Source of the DNA: Sulfidibacter corallicola
Lineage (GTDB): Bacteria; Acidobacteriota; Holophagae; Acanthopleuribacterales; Acanthopleuribacteraceae
NCBI RefSeq assembly: GCF_017498545.1
Contig: NZ_CP071793.1
Coordinates: 7,434,256-7,498,255, forward strand
Length of the DNA stretch: 64,000 bases
Direction of reading: 5' to 3'
This document shows, in pieces, positions 37,861-45,214 of this stretch. The notes below the pieces were generated by a model. The model did no database searches. It had not been told where the DNA came from and saw only the letters and a list, made by a program, of their open reading frames with translations. The position numbers and the translations under genes are program-made. Each line of letters opens with the position of its first letter. Within the stretch, counting starts at the first letter, position 1.

Positions 37861-38424
37861 ATGTCTTCTTCGGTCAACGTGTTCAGTATATTGGCAGTAT
37901 TGTCCGTGGCCGTGGTGGGTATCAGCTTGGGCACCGGGCTTTACACCTTCAAGTATGCCGAGGGGGGCTCCTATTTCAGCAAGGACCCCGAGGCCTGTGT
38001 CAATTGCCACATCATGCGACCCCAGTTCGATAGCTGGCAGAAATCCAGTCACAAAGCCACAGCCACGTGCGTGGATTGCCACCTTCCCCACGATTTCGTC
38101 GGCAAGTACATCGCCAAGGCCGAAAACGGCTGGAACCACTCGAAAGCCTTCACTTTGCAAGACTTTCACGAACCCATCATGATCAATGAAAAGAACAGCC
38201 AAATATTGCAGGACAACTGCATCGATTGCCATCGCGACCTAACCCACGCACAAGTAGGCCTCAACCCTATTTCAGAAATCGATCACGAAATGACCGGCCA
38301 ATTTACCTGTGTACACTGTCATCCCGGGGTGGGTCACGGTGAACGGGCCGGTTTGGGTGTTTTGGACGAGTATCGGGGGCGTGCCGGTCTCGAGCGGCTC
38401 AAAGAGAAACTGAAGACCGAATAA
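37861..38424 (+). CDS. nrfH: NrfH, membrane-anchored tetrahaem quinol dehydrogenase of cytochrome c nitrite reductase
   Basis: A 187-residue NapC/NirT-family cytochrome that takes electrons from menaquinol and passes them to NrfA. One N-terminal membrane helix (~8-30) anchors it with the haem domain in the periplasm. Four CxxCH haem sites are present: C46-H50, C70-H74, C120-H124 and C150-H154; Met52 just after the first site matches the unusual Met ligand of NrfH haem 1. ATG 37861 has GAGG with suitable spacing; the in-frame GTG at 37852 is part of that ribosome site. nrfA begins 22 bases after the stop, so the two form the usual nrfHA operon. Length is slightly above the ~160 residues of typical NrfH because of a C-terminal Arg/Glu/Leu helix. 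Confidence 0.95.
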   Translation: MSSSVNVFSILAVLSVAVVGISLGTGLYTFKYAEGGSYFSKDPEACVNCHIMRPQFDSWQKSSHKATATCVDCHLPHDFVGKYIAKAENGWNHSKAFTLQDFHEPIMINEKNSQILQDNCIDCHRDLTHAQVGLNPISEIDHEMTGQFTCVHCHPGVGHGERAGLGVLDEYRGRAGLERLKEKLKTE

Positions 38425-38446
38425 TTGCCGGATGAGGGAGTCATCG

Positions 38447-39883
38447 ATGGCGGAACACAACAGCAGCGGATGGTTGACCAGCAAGAAATTTTTGTTTTTT
38501 GTGCTTGTTGCGGGCGCGGCGGTCGGCGGTTTGGTAACCGCGCTGCTCGTCAACGTGTTTGAACGCAAAGTGGAAGCGCAACAGTCTTACGTTCAGTTGG
38601 TCGAGGTGACCGAGGACGATACCGATCCTGCCAAGTGGGGGCAAAACTGGCCGCGCCAGTACGATTCCTACAAGAAAACCGCGATTTCCACCCGAACCCG
38701 TTTTGGGGGCCACGGCGGCTCCGAAGCGCTGCCCGAGCAGAAGATCGAGCGCGACCCCTGGCTGAGACGCATGTTCCTGGGTTACGCCTTTGCCATCGAC
38801 TATCGCGATCGGCGCGGCCACGCCTACATGCTCGTCGACCAGGAGGAAACGGAACGCCAGACGAAACCACAGTCCGGATCCTGCCTGCACTGTCACGCCT
38901 CGGTCATGCCGCTCTATCGGAAGCTGGGCGACGGCGACGCCATGAAGGGCTTCACCGGTACCCACGCCATATCCTACAAGGACCTCAGCGCCATGCTGCA
39001 CGAGACCGGTGAGGCGCATCCGGTCTCGTGTGTGGATTGCCATGAGCCTGGAACCATGGTCCTTCGCGTCACGCGACCGGGCTTTATCAACGGCATTCAG
39101 GCCCTGGCCAATTCCGACGCCGAAGTTCCCCACCTGCCCTCGATCCAGGAGTGGCGCAAGGGCGACCGAAGCACGCCGTACGATCCCAACACCATGGCCA
39201 CGCGCACCGAAATGCGCTCGTATTCCTGCGGCCAATGCCACGTGGAGTACTACTGCTCTTCGGATTTTCCGCTGACCTTCCCCTGGGGCAAGGGGATGAA
39301 CGTCGAACAGCAAGAGGCCTTTTGGGATGAAACCAAGCTGTCGAACGGGGAACGTTTCTACGATTACAAGCACAAGGAAACCGGTGCCGAAATCCTCAAG
39401 GCGCAACACCCCGAATTCGAGCTCTGGAGCCAGGGCATTCACGCCCGCAGCGGTGTTTCCTGCGCCGATTGCCACATGCCCTACATGCGCGATGGGGCCA
39501 CCAAGGTCAGCGATCACTGGGTGCGTTCGCCGTTGCTCAACGTCAACCGCGCCTGCCAAACCTGCCACCACTTCTCCGAGCAGGAGATCCTGGCGCGCGT
39601 CGACGTCATTCAGGACCGCAACCATAAGTTGCTGCAAAACGGCGGCAAGGCCATCATCGCGTTGATCGATGCCATCCTTGCGGCCAAGGAAGCGGGTGCG
39701 AGCGACGAGCAACTGCATGCCGCCCGCGAATTCCAACGCAAGGCACAATGGCGACTGGACTTCATCGCGGCCGAGAACTCGATGGGGTTCCACGCGCCGC
39801 AGGAAGCCGCCAGGATTCTGGGCGAGGCCTCCGACCTGGCCCGCCAGGGTGTCGTGGCCGCCATGAACTGGGAGTCCTATTGA
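38447..39883 (+). CDS. nrfA: NrfA, pentahaem ammonia-forming cytochrome c nitrite reductase with CxxCH catalytic haem
   Basis: Catalyses the six-electron reduction of nitrite to ammonium in the periplasm. 478 residues from ATG 38447 (AGGGAG upstream), with an N-terminal hydrophobic segment (~15-37) that is signal peptide or anchor. Five haem sites: C146-H150, C195-H199, C261-H265, C339-H343 and C370-H374. The first is CLHCH rather than the usual CxxCK, so the catalytic haem would have a His instead of Lys ligand. Other active-site residues are present: Arg in RRGH (R123), E267-Y268 after haem 3, and the KAQH motif (K318, Q320, H321), which gives the calcium ligands and catalytic His. It belongs with the CxxCH NrfA variants known from some epsilonproteobacteria. 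Co-transcribed with nrfH. Confidence 0.95.
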   Translation: MAEHNSSGWLTSKKFLFFVLVAGAAVGGLVTALLVNVFERKVEAQQSYVQLVEVTEDDTDPAKWGQNWPRQYDSYKKTAISTRTRFGGHGGSEALPEQKIERDPWLRRMFLGYAFAIDYRDRRGHAYMLVDQEETERQTKPQSGSCLHCHASVMPLYRKLGDGDAMKGFTGTHAISYKDLSAMLHETGEAHPVSCVDCHEPGTMVLRVTRPGFINGIQALANSDAEVPHLPSIQEWRKGDRSTPYDPNTMATRTEMRSYSCGQCHVEYYCSSDFPLTFPWGKGMNVEQQEAFWDETKLSNGERFYDYKHKETGAEILKAQHPEFELWSQGIHARSGVSCADCHMPYMRDGATKVSDHWVRSPLLNVNRACQTCHHFSEQEILARVDVIQDRNHKLLQNGGKAIIALIDAILAAKEAGASDEQLHAAREFQRKAQWRLDFIAAENSMGFHAPQEAARILGEASDLARQGVVAAMNWESY

Positions 39884-39900
39884 CGAGAACCCACCTGGAA

Positions 39901-40004
39901 ACACCGGTTTTTTGAATTGGTTTCTCGAAACCGGTGTCCACATCCACCAGGACGGCGACCTTTGGCGAAGGCGCATCGTTGCGGGAGAGCTCTCCCGCAA
40001 CGAT
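39901..40004. terminator. Two palindromes between convergent nrfA and sigma-factor genes
   Basis: ACACCGGTTT (39901-39910) pairs with AAACCGGTGT (39928-39937). A perfect 30-bp palindrome with no spacer follows: ATCGTTGCGGGAGAG (39975-39989) and CTCTCCCGCAACGAT (39990-40004). Both genes end here, so they probably serve as a bidirectional terminator; no T-tract is present. Confidence 0.5.
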
Positions 40005-40030
40005 ATCTCCCATGACACGCGTCGCCCATG

Positions 40031-40606
40031 TCAGGAGCCAGCTTCGGGTGAGCCTTCCTGTTGTTTCAACTTTCTGTAAATCCAAGATTTGGCGATTTTG
40101 AGATCTTTGTAGATCTTGGTCTCCGAAATGCCCAGAAGTTCGGCGATTTCCGATTTCTTGAAGCCGACGAAATAGCTCAGGCCCAAAACCTTGGCGAGAT
40201 GGGGATGGATCGCCTCCAGTTGTTCGAGCGCTTCGTTCAGCGCCGCGAAGTCGGTTTCCATCGGCGGGACGTCGCTCCAGTCCTGAAAGGTGACTTTCAG
40301 GACCTCGCCGCCGCGCTTTTTTGCATTGGCCGCCTCGGCATAGTTCAAAATGATTTGGCGCATGGCCACGGCCGCATACCCCAGCAGATTCCGCCGATCG
40401 ACGTACTGGTGATTGCCTCCGAACAGCTTCATGTAGGCCTCGTTCACCAGCGCGGTGGGCGATAGGGTGTGGTTCCTGCGGCGTACCTGGGCCCTGGCGA
40501 GGCGATGAAGCTCGTCGTAGAGCAATTCCAAAACGCGACCGCGGGCCTCGCTGTCGCCCTGGTTGCTCTGTGCCAACAATTGCGTGATCGCCGTGACGTC
40601 GTCCAA
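40031..40606 (-). CDS. ECF-family RNA polymerase sigma factor (Sigma70_ECF, PF07638 type)
   Basis: 191 residues. Region 2 spans ~25-95 (LYDELHRLARAQVRRRNHTLSPTALVNEAYMKL... NLLGYAAVAMRQIILNYA), the form typical of the Acidobacteria/Planctomycetes/Verrucomicrobia ECF group with the long HTLSPTALVNEAY signature. Region 4 spans ~120-180 with the helix-turn-helix KKSEIAELLGISETKIYKDLKIAKSWIYRKL. The start is TTG 40606, supported by AGGAG 7 bases upstream. Members of this group usually sit beside a Ser/Thr kinase or TPR protein and lack a classical anti-sigma factor; here no such partner is adjacent. It is convergent with nrfA, so it need not control that operon. Confidence 0.93.
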   Translation of the reverse strand: MDDVTAITQLLAQSNQGDSEARGRVLELLYDELHRLARAQVRRRNHTLSPTALVNEAYMKLFGGNHQYVDRRNLLGYAAVAMRQIILNYAEAANAKKRGGEVLKVTFQDWSDVPPMETDFAALNEALEQLEAIHPHLAKVLGLSYFVGFKKSEIAELLGISETKIYKDLKIAKSWIYRKLKQQEGSPEAGS

Positions 40607-41054
40607 ATTATCGCTCCTGATGCAGTCCCGATCCAGGCCGTATCGTGGGAGATCACCACAATGCGGGATGAGGTTTCCTGGCCTCGAATCTTAATAAAAT
40701 AGCAGAAGACTTTCTAACTGAAAAATGACAATGGCACGGTAATTCACGCCGTAGCATATGGATCCTGTTTCAGAGAAATATCCCTGGTTCTGTGAGCGGA
40801 TACGCAAGGTGCCTCGAACTCGCCTACAAGGCCGATGTCGGAGGAATTTTCGCCGGAGATCGATGTGGCTGCGGGTGTTCACCACAAAATGGCTGGGGAA
40901 GCTCGGTCTCCTATGCAGGAAAGAAAGGCTTGAGGAGATTCTTCATGGGGGAAGGGATGTTTACGTATGAGCTTTTCTAAGCCACAGATCGGCTGAGAAG
41001 ACAAAGTCTCCCTAGGCAAGGAAGAGACACTTGAACGGTTTCCTGGAATCGGGA
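40607..41054. other. Intergenic, no gene supported
   Basis: Upstream region of the sigma-factor gene, AT-rich around 40,685-40,745 (probable promoter). A GTG-started plus-strand frame at 40,792-40,980 gives a Cys/Gly-rich 62-residue peptide but has no ribosome site. Confidence 0.45.
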
Positions 41055-41180
41055 TATTTTGCCCACGAATCACTCGACTTACACGAATCAAAGGATTTCC
41101 ATGGAATGATTCTCGCGGTGCCGCCGACCTTTCAAAAAATCGGGAACACGGGATCCAAGGATGATTGATTCATTCGTGTG
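41055..41180. repeat. Dispersed intergenic repeat, family 2
   Basis: CCCACGAATCACTCGACTTA and CACGAATCAAAGGATTTCCA on the left, then TTTCAAAAAATCGGGAACAC, GGATCCAAGGATGATT and ATTCGTGTGAA on the right. It follows the same order as the copy at 17,640-17,800. Confidence 0.65.
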
Positions 41181-41182
41181 AA

Positions 41183-41287
41183 CTCTCTTGAAACAAAGTG
41201 GTGCGTTCAACCTGAGCTGGGCCTTGCCGTGGCCAAATCTTGATCAGGAAGACAGGAATGATAGAAACCAGGAAAAGCAGGGCCATG
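41183..41287 (+). repeat. Right inverted copy of ~105-bp repeat, family 3
   Basis: Starts CTCTCTTGAAACAAAG and runs through CCAAATCTTGATCAGGAAG to GAAAAGCAGGGCCATG. Counterpart of 37,538-37,643 in opposite orientation. It directly follows the family 2 repeat, and CAGGAACC-rich sequence follows it. Confidence 0.7.
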
Positions 41288-41434
41288 ATGTGTCACCAAA
41301 TGCCGATCCGTTCCTGGATTCCGATGTTCCTGGGTTCCTGCTAAATTTTTCGGATGAACGTCTGCAGCGTTTTCCGGTAAAACGGTGTCGTACTCGGGAC
41401 GGTGGTCTTTTTCGATGCACATGGGACAATTCAT
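41207..41434 (-). CDS. Possible small protein with CPMC motif, 3' end inside a repeat
   Basis: 75 codons from ATG 41434. GGGGGAGG lies 10 bases upstream and the ATG overlaps the stop of the next upstream small frame (TGATG), a classic coupling arrangement. The first ~33 residues (MNCPMCIEKDHRPEYDTVLPEN...) are protein-like and include a C-P-M-C pair. The remainder reads through the CAGGAACC-type and family 3 repeats, so the C-terminus looks acquired. It may be a zinc-ribbon fragment or a truncated gene. Confidence 0.35.
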   Translation of the reverse strand: MNCPMCIEKDHRPEYDTVLPENAADVHPKNLAGTQEHRNPGTDRHLVTHHGPAFPGFYHSCLPDQDLATARPSSG

Positions 41435-41574
41435 CAGCCACGAGCCTCCCCCGGTCGCGCTATGGCGGGCTCCCTCGGGTTGGCGTTCAGGGTGAGCCAT
41501 TCGCCCGTCTCGCCCGTATACCATTGATAATCGACGCCAATCACAACCCACTGATTTCCAGGGAGGAACCTCAT
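41434..41574 (-). CDS. Possible 46-residue protein overlapping the start of the DUF5916 gene
   Basis: The frame MRFLPGNQWVVIGVDYQWYT... is strikingly protein-like, Trp/Tyr-rich and ends EARG. Its ATG overlaps the ATG of the plus-strand gene at 41573 (CATG), and no ribosome site is visible, so the true start may be internal. The stop is coupled to the next small frame by TGATG. I recognise no family. The same bases form the leader of the DUF5916 gene, so one of the two readings could be fortuitous. Confidence 0.35.
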   Translation of the reverse strand: MRFLPGNQWVVIGVDYQWYTGETGEWLTLNANPREPAIARPGEARG

Positions 41575-43804
41575 GTTGGAGGTTTTCTTGTTTCTTTGTT
41601 TGGGAGTGGACGCAAGTCACACGGAGGATCCTCCAAAACTCGCCGATTCCTTTCATATCGAGCGCACCAGCGGGACCATCGACATCGATGGCGATCTGTC
41701 CGACGAGGGATGGCAGGGCGCACGGCCGATCGAAGGCTGGGTGGAAACCAATCCCGGCGACAACGTGCGTCCCAAGGTGCGCAACCAAGGGTATCTGACC
41801 TACGACGACAAGTACCTCTATGCCGGCTTTCGCTTTTTCGACCCCAATCCCAAGGGGATTCGCGCACCGGTCGGCGATCGCGACAACGTGCCCTCCTACA
41901 CCGACTACGGCGGCGTCATTCTGGACACCGACAACGACGGCCGGTCGGCGCGAATGTTCCTGGCCAATCCGCGCGGCATCCAATACGACGCCATCTCCAA
42001 CGACGCCTCGGGCGAGGACTCCTCACCGGACTTCTATTGGGAGTCCAAGGCCCGAATCACCAAGGACGGTTGGGTGCTGGAAATCAAGATCCCTTTTGCC
42101 TCCTTGCGTTACGACCGGGCGGACCCGCAAACCTGGGGAATCATGCTGTACCGCAACTGGCCGCGCGATTTTCGATACCAGATGTTCACCTCCCGATTGC
42201 CGCGGGATCGAAGCTGTTTCATCTGCAACGTCAAACCGCTCGAGGGCCTGCGTAAGCTGCCCCAGGGTGGGAACCTGGTGCTGGCGCCCTTCGTCTCGGC
42301 GGTCGAAGAATCTGCGCCGGAAGGCGAATTGGGCACGCCACTCGATGCCGAGGACCCCGATTACGAGCCGGGCCTGGACGTGAAGTGGATACCCAACCAA
42401 AACCTGGCTTTGGACCTGACGATCAACCCGGACTTTTCCCAGGTGGAATCGGATACGGCCCAGATTTCGGCGAACGAGCGCTTCGCCCTGTTCTTCCCCG
42501 AAAAGCGACCCTTCTTCCTGGAAGGCATCGATTTGTTCTCCACGCCGGTACAGGCCGTCTATACCCGCACCATGACCGCTCCCAAGTGGGGTTCCCGTGC
42601 CACCGGTCGCTATGGCCGTACCGCTTTCACGGCCCTTGTCGGCCAGGATCGCGGCGGCGGATTGACCATCATTCCCGGCGCCAACAGTTCGTCGCTGGTG
42701 GATCAGGACTACGCCTCGGACGTGGCCATTGCCCGGGTTCGGCGTGACATGGGCGAATCGTTCGCGAGTTTTTTGATGACCCACCGCAAGACCGATATCG
42801 GTGGACGCAATACGGTGCTGGGCCCCGATTTTCAGTGGCGACCCACCGACTCCGACCAAATCACCGCCCAGTACCTCTACAGTCTGGGCAAGACGCCCGA
42901 CCAACCGGAATTGACCGACGAATTCGACGGTCGCTCGCTTTCCGGGCATGGCGCCGAAATCGAATGGGAGCACGAAACCAGCACGGTGGATTGGGAGCTG
43001 GAATACAGCGATTTCTCCGAGGAGTTCCGGGCCGACAATGGGTTCGTTCCCCAGGTGGACTACCGCAAGGGTTTTGGCGAGGTCGGTTACACCTTTCGGT
43101 TCAAGGACCGCTTCATTCACCGCTTGCGCATCTACAGTTTCGGCGATTACAGTGCCGACCTCGACGGCCGCCTGCTGACCCAGTTGTTTTCCGCCGGGTG
43201 CGGCATGAGCGGACGCTATAACTCGTTCATGCGCTACCGTTATGCTCGAGAGGAAGTGCGCGCGGGCGTCGAGACCTTCGTGCGCGACCAGTTTTTCTTC
43301 ACCGTGGAATTCTCACCGGGTGGTTTGCTGTCGTCGGTGTACCTCTACGGCTTCGCCGGGGACGAGGTCGACTTCGCCAACGCCCGCCTGGGCAAGGGCC
43401 TGACATCGGAGTTGGAAGTGACTTTTCGTCCGGGCAACGCCCTCCAGGTGGAGTTCGACGGCAACTACCGCTACCTGGACGTGGACGACGATTTGGGTGT
43501 CGACCGACGCCTGTTCACCGCCTGGGTCGCCCGCCTGCGGGGGACCTATTTCTTCAACGCGCGGTCCTATTTCCGCCTGATCGGCCAGCGGGTCGAAACC
43601 GAGCGGGATCCGTTGCTCTACACCGACGAAGTCAGCGAGAAGATCGGCCACTTCACCGGCTCCGCGCTGCTGGCCTACAAGCTGAACTGGCAATCGGTGG
43701 TGTTCCTGGGCTACGGCGACGATCGCGAGCTGTCGGAGCTGAACCGGTACGAGAAAAGCGGCCGTCAGGTTTTTTTGAAGGTCTCTTACGCCTACCAGCG
43801 CTGA
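41573..43804 (+). CDS. DUF5916 outer-membrane protein with N-terminal CBM9-like domain
   Basis: 743 residues; GGGAGGAACCTC precedes the ATG. A short hydrophobic N-terminus (MLEVFLFLCLGVDA) acts as signal. Residues ~25-215 are a CBM9-like beta-sandwich (IDIDGDLSDEGWQGA, YLTYDDKYLYAGFRFFDPNP, DGWVLEIKIPFASLRY). Residues ~225-743 are the DUF5916 part, with the conserved NPDFSQVESD...FFPEKRPFFLEG and then alternating amphipathic strands to the end (FLKVSYAYQR), as in an outer-membrane beta-barrel. DUF5916 proteins are common in Bacteroidetes, Acidobacteria and Gemmatimonadetes; their function is undetermined, probably binding or transport of a carbohydrate-containing ligand. It appears monocistronic with a hairpin after it. 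Confidence 0.92.
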   Translation: MLEVFLFLCLGVDASHTEDPPKLADSFHIERTSGTIDIDGDLSDEGWQGARPIEGWVETNPGDNVRPKVRNQGYLTYDDKYLYAGFRFFDPNPKGIRAPVGDRDNVPSYTDYGGVILDTDNDGRSARMFLANPRGIQYDAISNDASGEDSSPDFYWESKARITKDGWVLEIKIPFASLRYDRADPQTWGIMLYRNWPRDFRYQMFTSRLPRDRSCFICNVKPLEGLRKLPQGGNLVLAPFVSAVEESAPEGELGTPLDAEDPDYEPGLDVKWIPNQNLALDLTINPDFSQVESDTAQISANERFALFFPEKRPFFLEGIDLFSTPVQAVYTRTMTAPKWGSRATGRYGRTAFTALVGQDRGGGLTIIPGANSSSLVDQDYASDVAIARVRRDMGESFASFLMTHRKTDIGGRNTVLGPDFQWRPTDSDQITAQYLYSLGKTPDQPELTDEFDGRSLSGHGAEIEWEHETSTVDWELEYSDFSEEFRADNGFVPQVDYRKGFGEVGYTFRFKDRFIHRLRIYSFGDYSADLDGRLLTQLFSAGCGMSGRYNSFMRYRYAREEVRAGVETFVRDQFFFTVEFSPGGLLSSVYLYGFAGDEVDFANARLGKGLTSELEVTFRPGNALQVEFDGNYRYLDVDDDLGVDRRLFTAWVARLRGTYFFNARSYFRLIGQRVETERDPLLYTDEVSEKIGHFTGSALLAYKLNWQSVVFLGYGDDRELSELNRYEKSGRQVFLKVSYAYQR

Positions 43805-43836
43805 GACCGCGAGCTCTGTAATCGATCGTCGATCGA

Positions 43837-43869
43837 GGTTGGCGATCCGCTTCGGTGGAATCGCCAGCC
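43837..43869 (+). terminator. Imperfect hairpin after the DUF5916 gene
   Basis: GGTTGGCGATCC (43837-43848) pairs with GGAATCGCCAGCC (43857-43869) with one bulge and one G-T pair; loop GCTTCGGT. No T-tract. Confidence 0.45.
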
Positions 43870-43885
43870 CTCGCCCGAAGCCAAC

Positions 43886-44345
43886 CTGCCCGAAGTGCCC
43901 GAATGCCGAGAGATTCGTCGTGTTCGGTAGGTTCAGCAGGGGCGGTAAGCCCGCCGGTTTAACTTGCCGAAGCGACCCATAATCAGAGTTCCAGCATGTT
44001 TTGAGAGTCGGCACCGCAGTAGGTTGGCCGGCCCGGCCGACTTTTCGAAGTGATCCAGGCAACGGTTTTTTAGGAAGCCCAAGAGCGAAGCCACTCACTC
44101 CGTATCACGTCCATGTCGAAGTACGTTGCCTCCATAGTTCCCGCATGCCGAGAGAGACGTCGTCGCAGTAGGTTGGCCGGCCCGGCCGACTTTTCGAAGC
44201 GATCAAAGTCGCGCAGATCCGAAACGCCAAGGAGCGAAGCACCCAAATGTAAGCAGGGGGCATTCGGAATGCGTTGGGGGTAGGTCCAAAATGCCCATCC
44301 TTGCCTGGTTCCCTGAGTTTCGGGTTTTCAGGAGAATGACCCATG
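43886..44345 (-). repeat. Dispersed intergenic repeat, family 1, with adjoining diverged modules
   Basis: 43,886-43,980 is the reverse complement of the array unit at 53.9-55.6 kb (GTGCCCGAATGCCGAGAGAT, TTCAGCAGGGGCGGTAAGCC). 43,980-44,100 and 44,125-44,225 carry two copies of a GCATG...GGTTGGCCGGCCCGGCCGAC...TTCGAAG module that also occurs at 51,200-51,290 and, inverted, at 55,700-55,790. 44,285-44,345 resembles the CAGGAACC-type sequence near 41,300. No gene is supported between 43,805 and 44,494. Confidence 0.65.
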
Positions 44346-44494
44346 GCTCCTGGCCAGAATCGGAATAGGTGGTTCTTTCCCGAAATCGGCCGGGATTGCC
44401 CGCTGGTCCGCGACTCTTTCGATGGCTGGTTCCTGGATTGGGAAGGGCGACCTGGGCGAGGGCTGCGGGCTCCAAGTCCCGTTTCGCGGGGCAA

Positions 44495-45214
44495 CTAAAA
44501 AAGCGTTTTGAGCTGGCGGGCGTAGCGGCGGCTCATGCTCAGCGGTTCCGCCAAGTTTTTCATGAAGACCTGGTAGCTGTAATTGGCGGATTTTTCGATG
44601 CGCTCGATATGCGCCACGTTCACGATCGTCGAGCGGTGGACTCGGACGAAACTCTTCGGGGGAAGCCGCTTTTCCCAATCGGCGAGGGATTTGAGGATCA
44701 TGACGCTCTGGCCGTCCTCGGTGAGAATGCGGGCATAGGGGGTTTCGGCCACGATGCAGACGATGTGTTGGACCTTGAGGAAGTGCTTTCGATGGCCCGA
44801 CTCCGCCAGAATGTGGTCTTCACAGGCCAAAGCGCCGCCCTCTTTCGACGGCCGCGCTCCGGTCTGGATGCGCCTGATCGTCTTCTTCAGGCGGGCCATT
44901 CGCACCGGTTTGAGCAGATAATCCAGGGCGTTGACTTCGAAGGCCCGAATGGCAAACGCATCGTAGGCGGTCACGAAGGCCACCTGAATCGCGGGATCGA
45001 TGCGTTCCAGGACCGAAAATCCCGACTCGCCCGCCAGTTGAATATCCAAAAAAACCAGATCCGGCCTCAGATCGCCGATGATGGCGACCGCGCCCTGCAC
45101 GTCCTCGGCCTCGCCGATCACCTGGTTGCCCGGGCATTGCTCCAGCATCCGCCGCAGTTGGCTTCGGGCCAACCGTTCGTCGTCCACGATGATCGAGCGC
45201 AGCGGCTTCGTCAT
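44495..45214 (-). CDS. LytTR-family response regulator
   Basis: A cytoplasmic two-component response regulator of ~239 residues. The receiver domain (~3-120) has the acidic pocket in IIVDDERLA, the phospho-acceptor Asp in DLVFLDIQL, Thr in AFVTAYDAFA and Lys in DYLLKPV. The LytTR DNA-binding domain (~135-239) shows the AETPYARILTEDG...FVRVHRSTIVNVAHIERIE pattern. ATG 45214 overlaps the stop of the sensor kinase by four bases (ATGA), so the pair is translationally coupled. LytTR regulators of this type bind imperfect direct repeats in promoters; the target is not evident here. Confidence 0.95.
   Translation of the reverse strand: MTKPLRSIIVDDERLARSQLRRMLEQCPGNQVIGEAEDVQGAVAIIGDLRPDLVFLDIQLAGESGFSVLERIDPAIQVAFVTAYDAFAIRAFEVNALDYLLKPVRMARLKKTIRRIQTGARPSKEGGALACEDHILAESGHRKHFLKVQHIVCIVAETPYARILTEDGQSVMILKSLADWEKRLPPKSFVRVHRSTIVNVAHIERIEKSANYSYQVFMKNLAEPLSMSRRYARQLKTLF

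Noticed and set aside
40792..40980. 62-codon GTG-started peptide rich in Cys and Gly (CGCGCSPQNG), bacteriocin-like at first sight
   Set aside because: No ribosome site, weak third-position bias, and no export or modification genes nearby.
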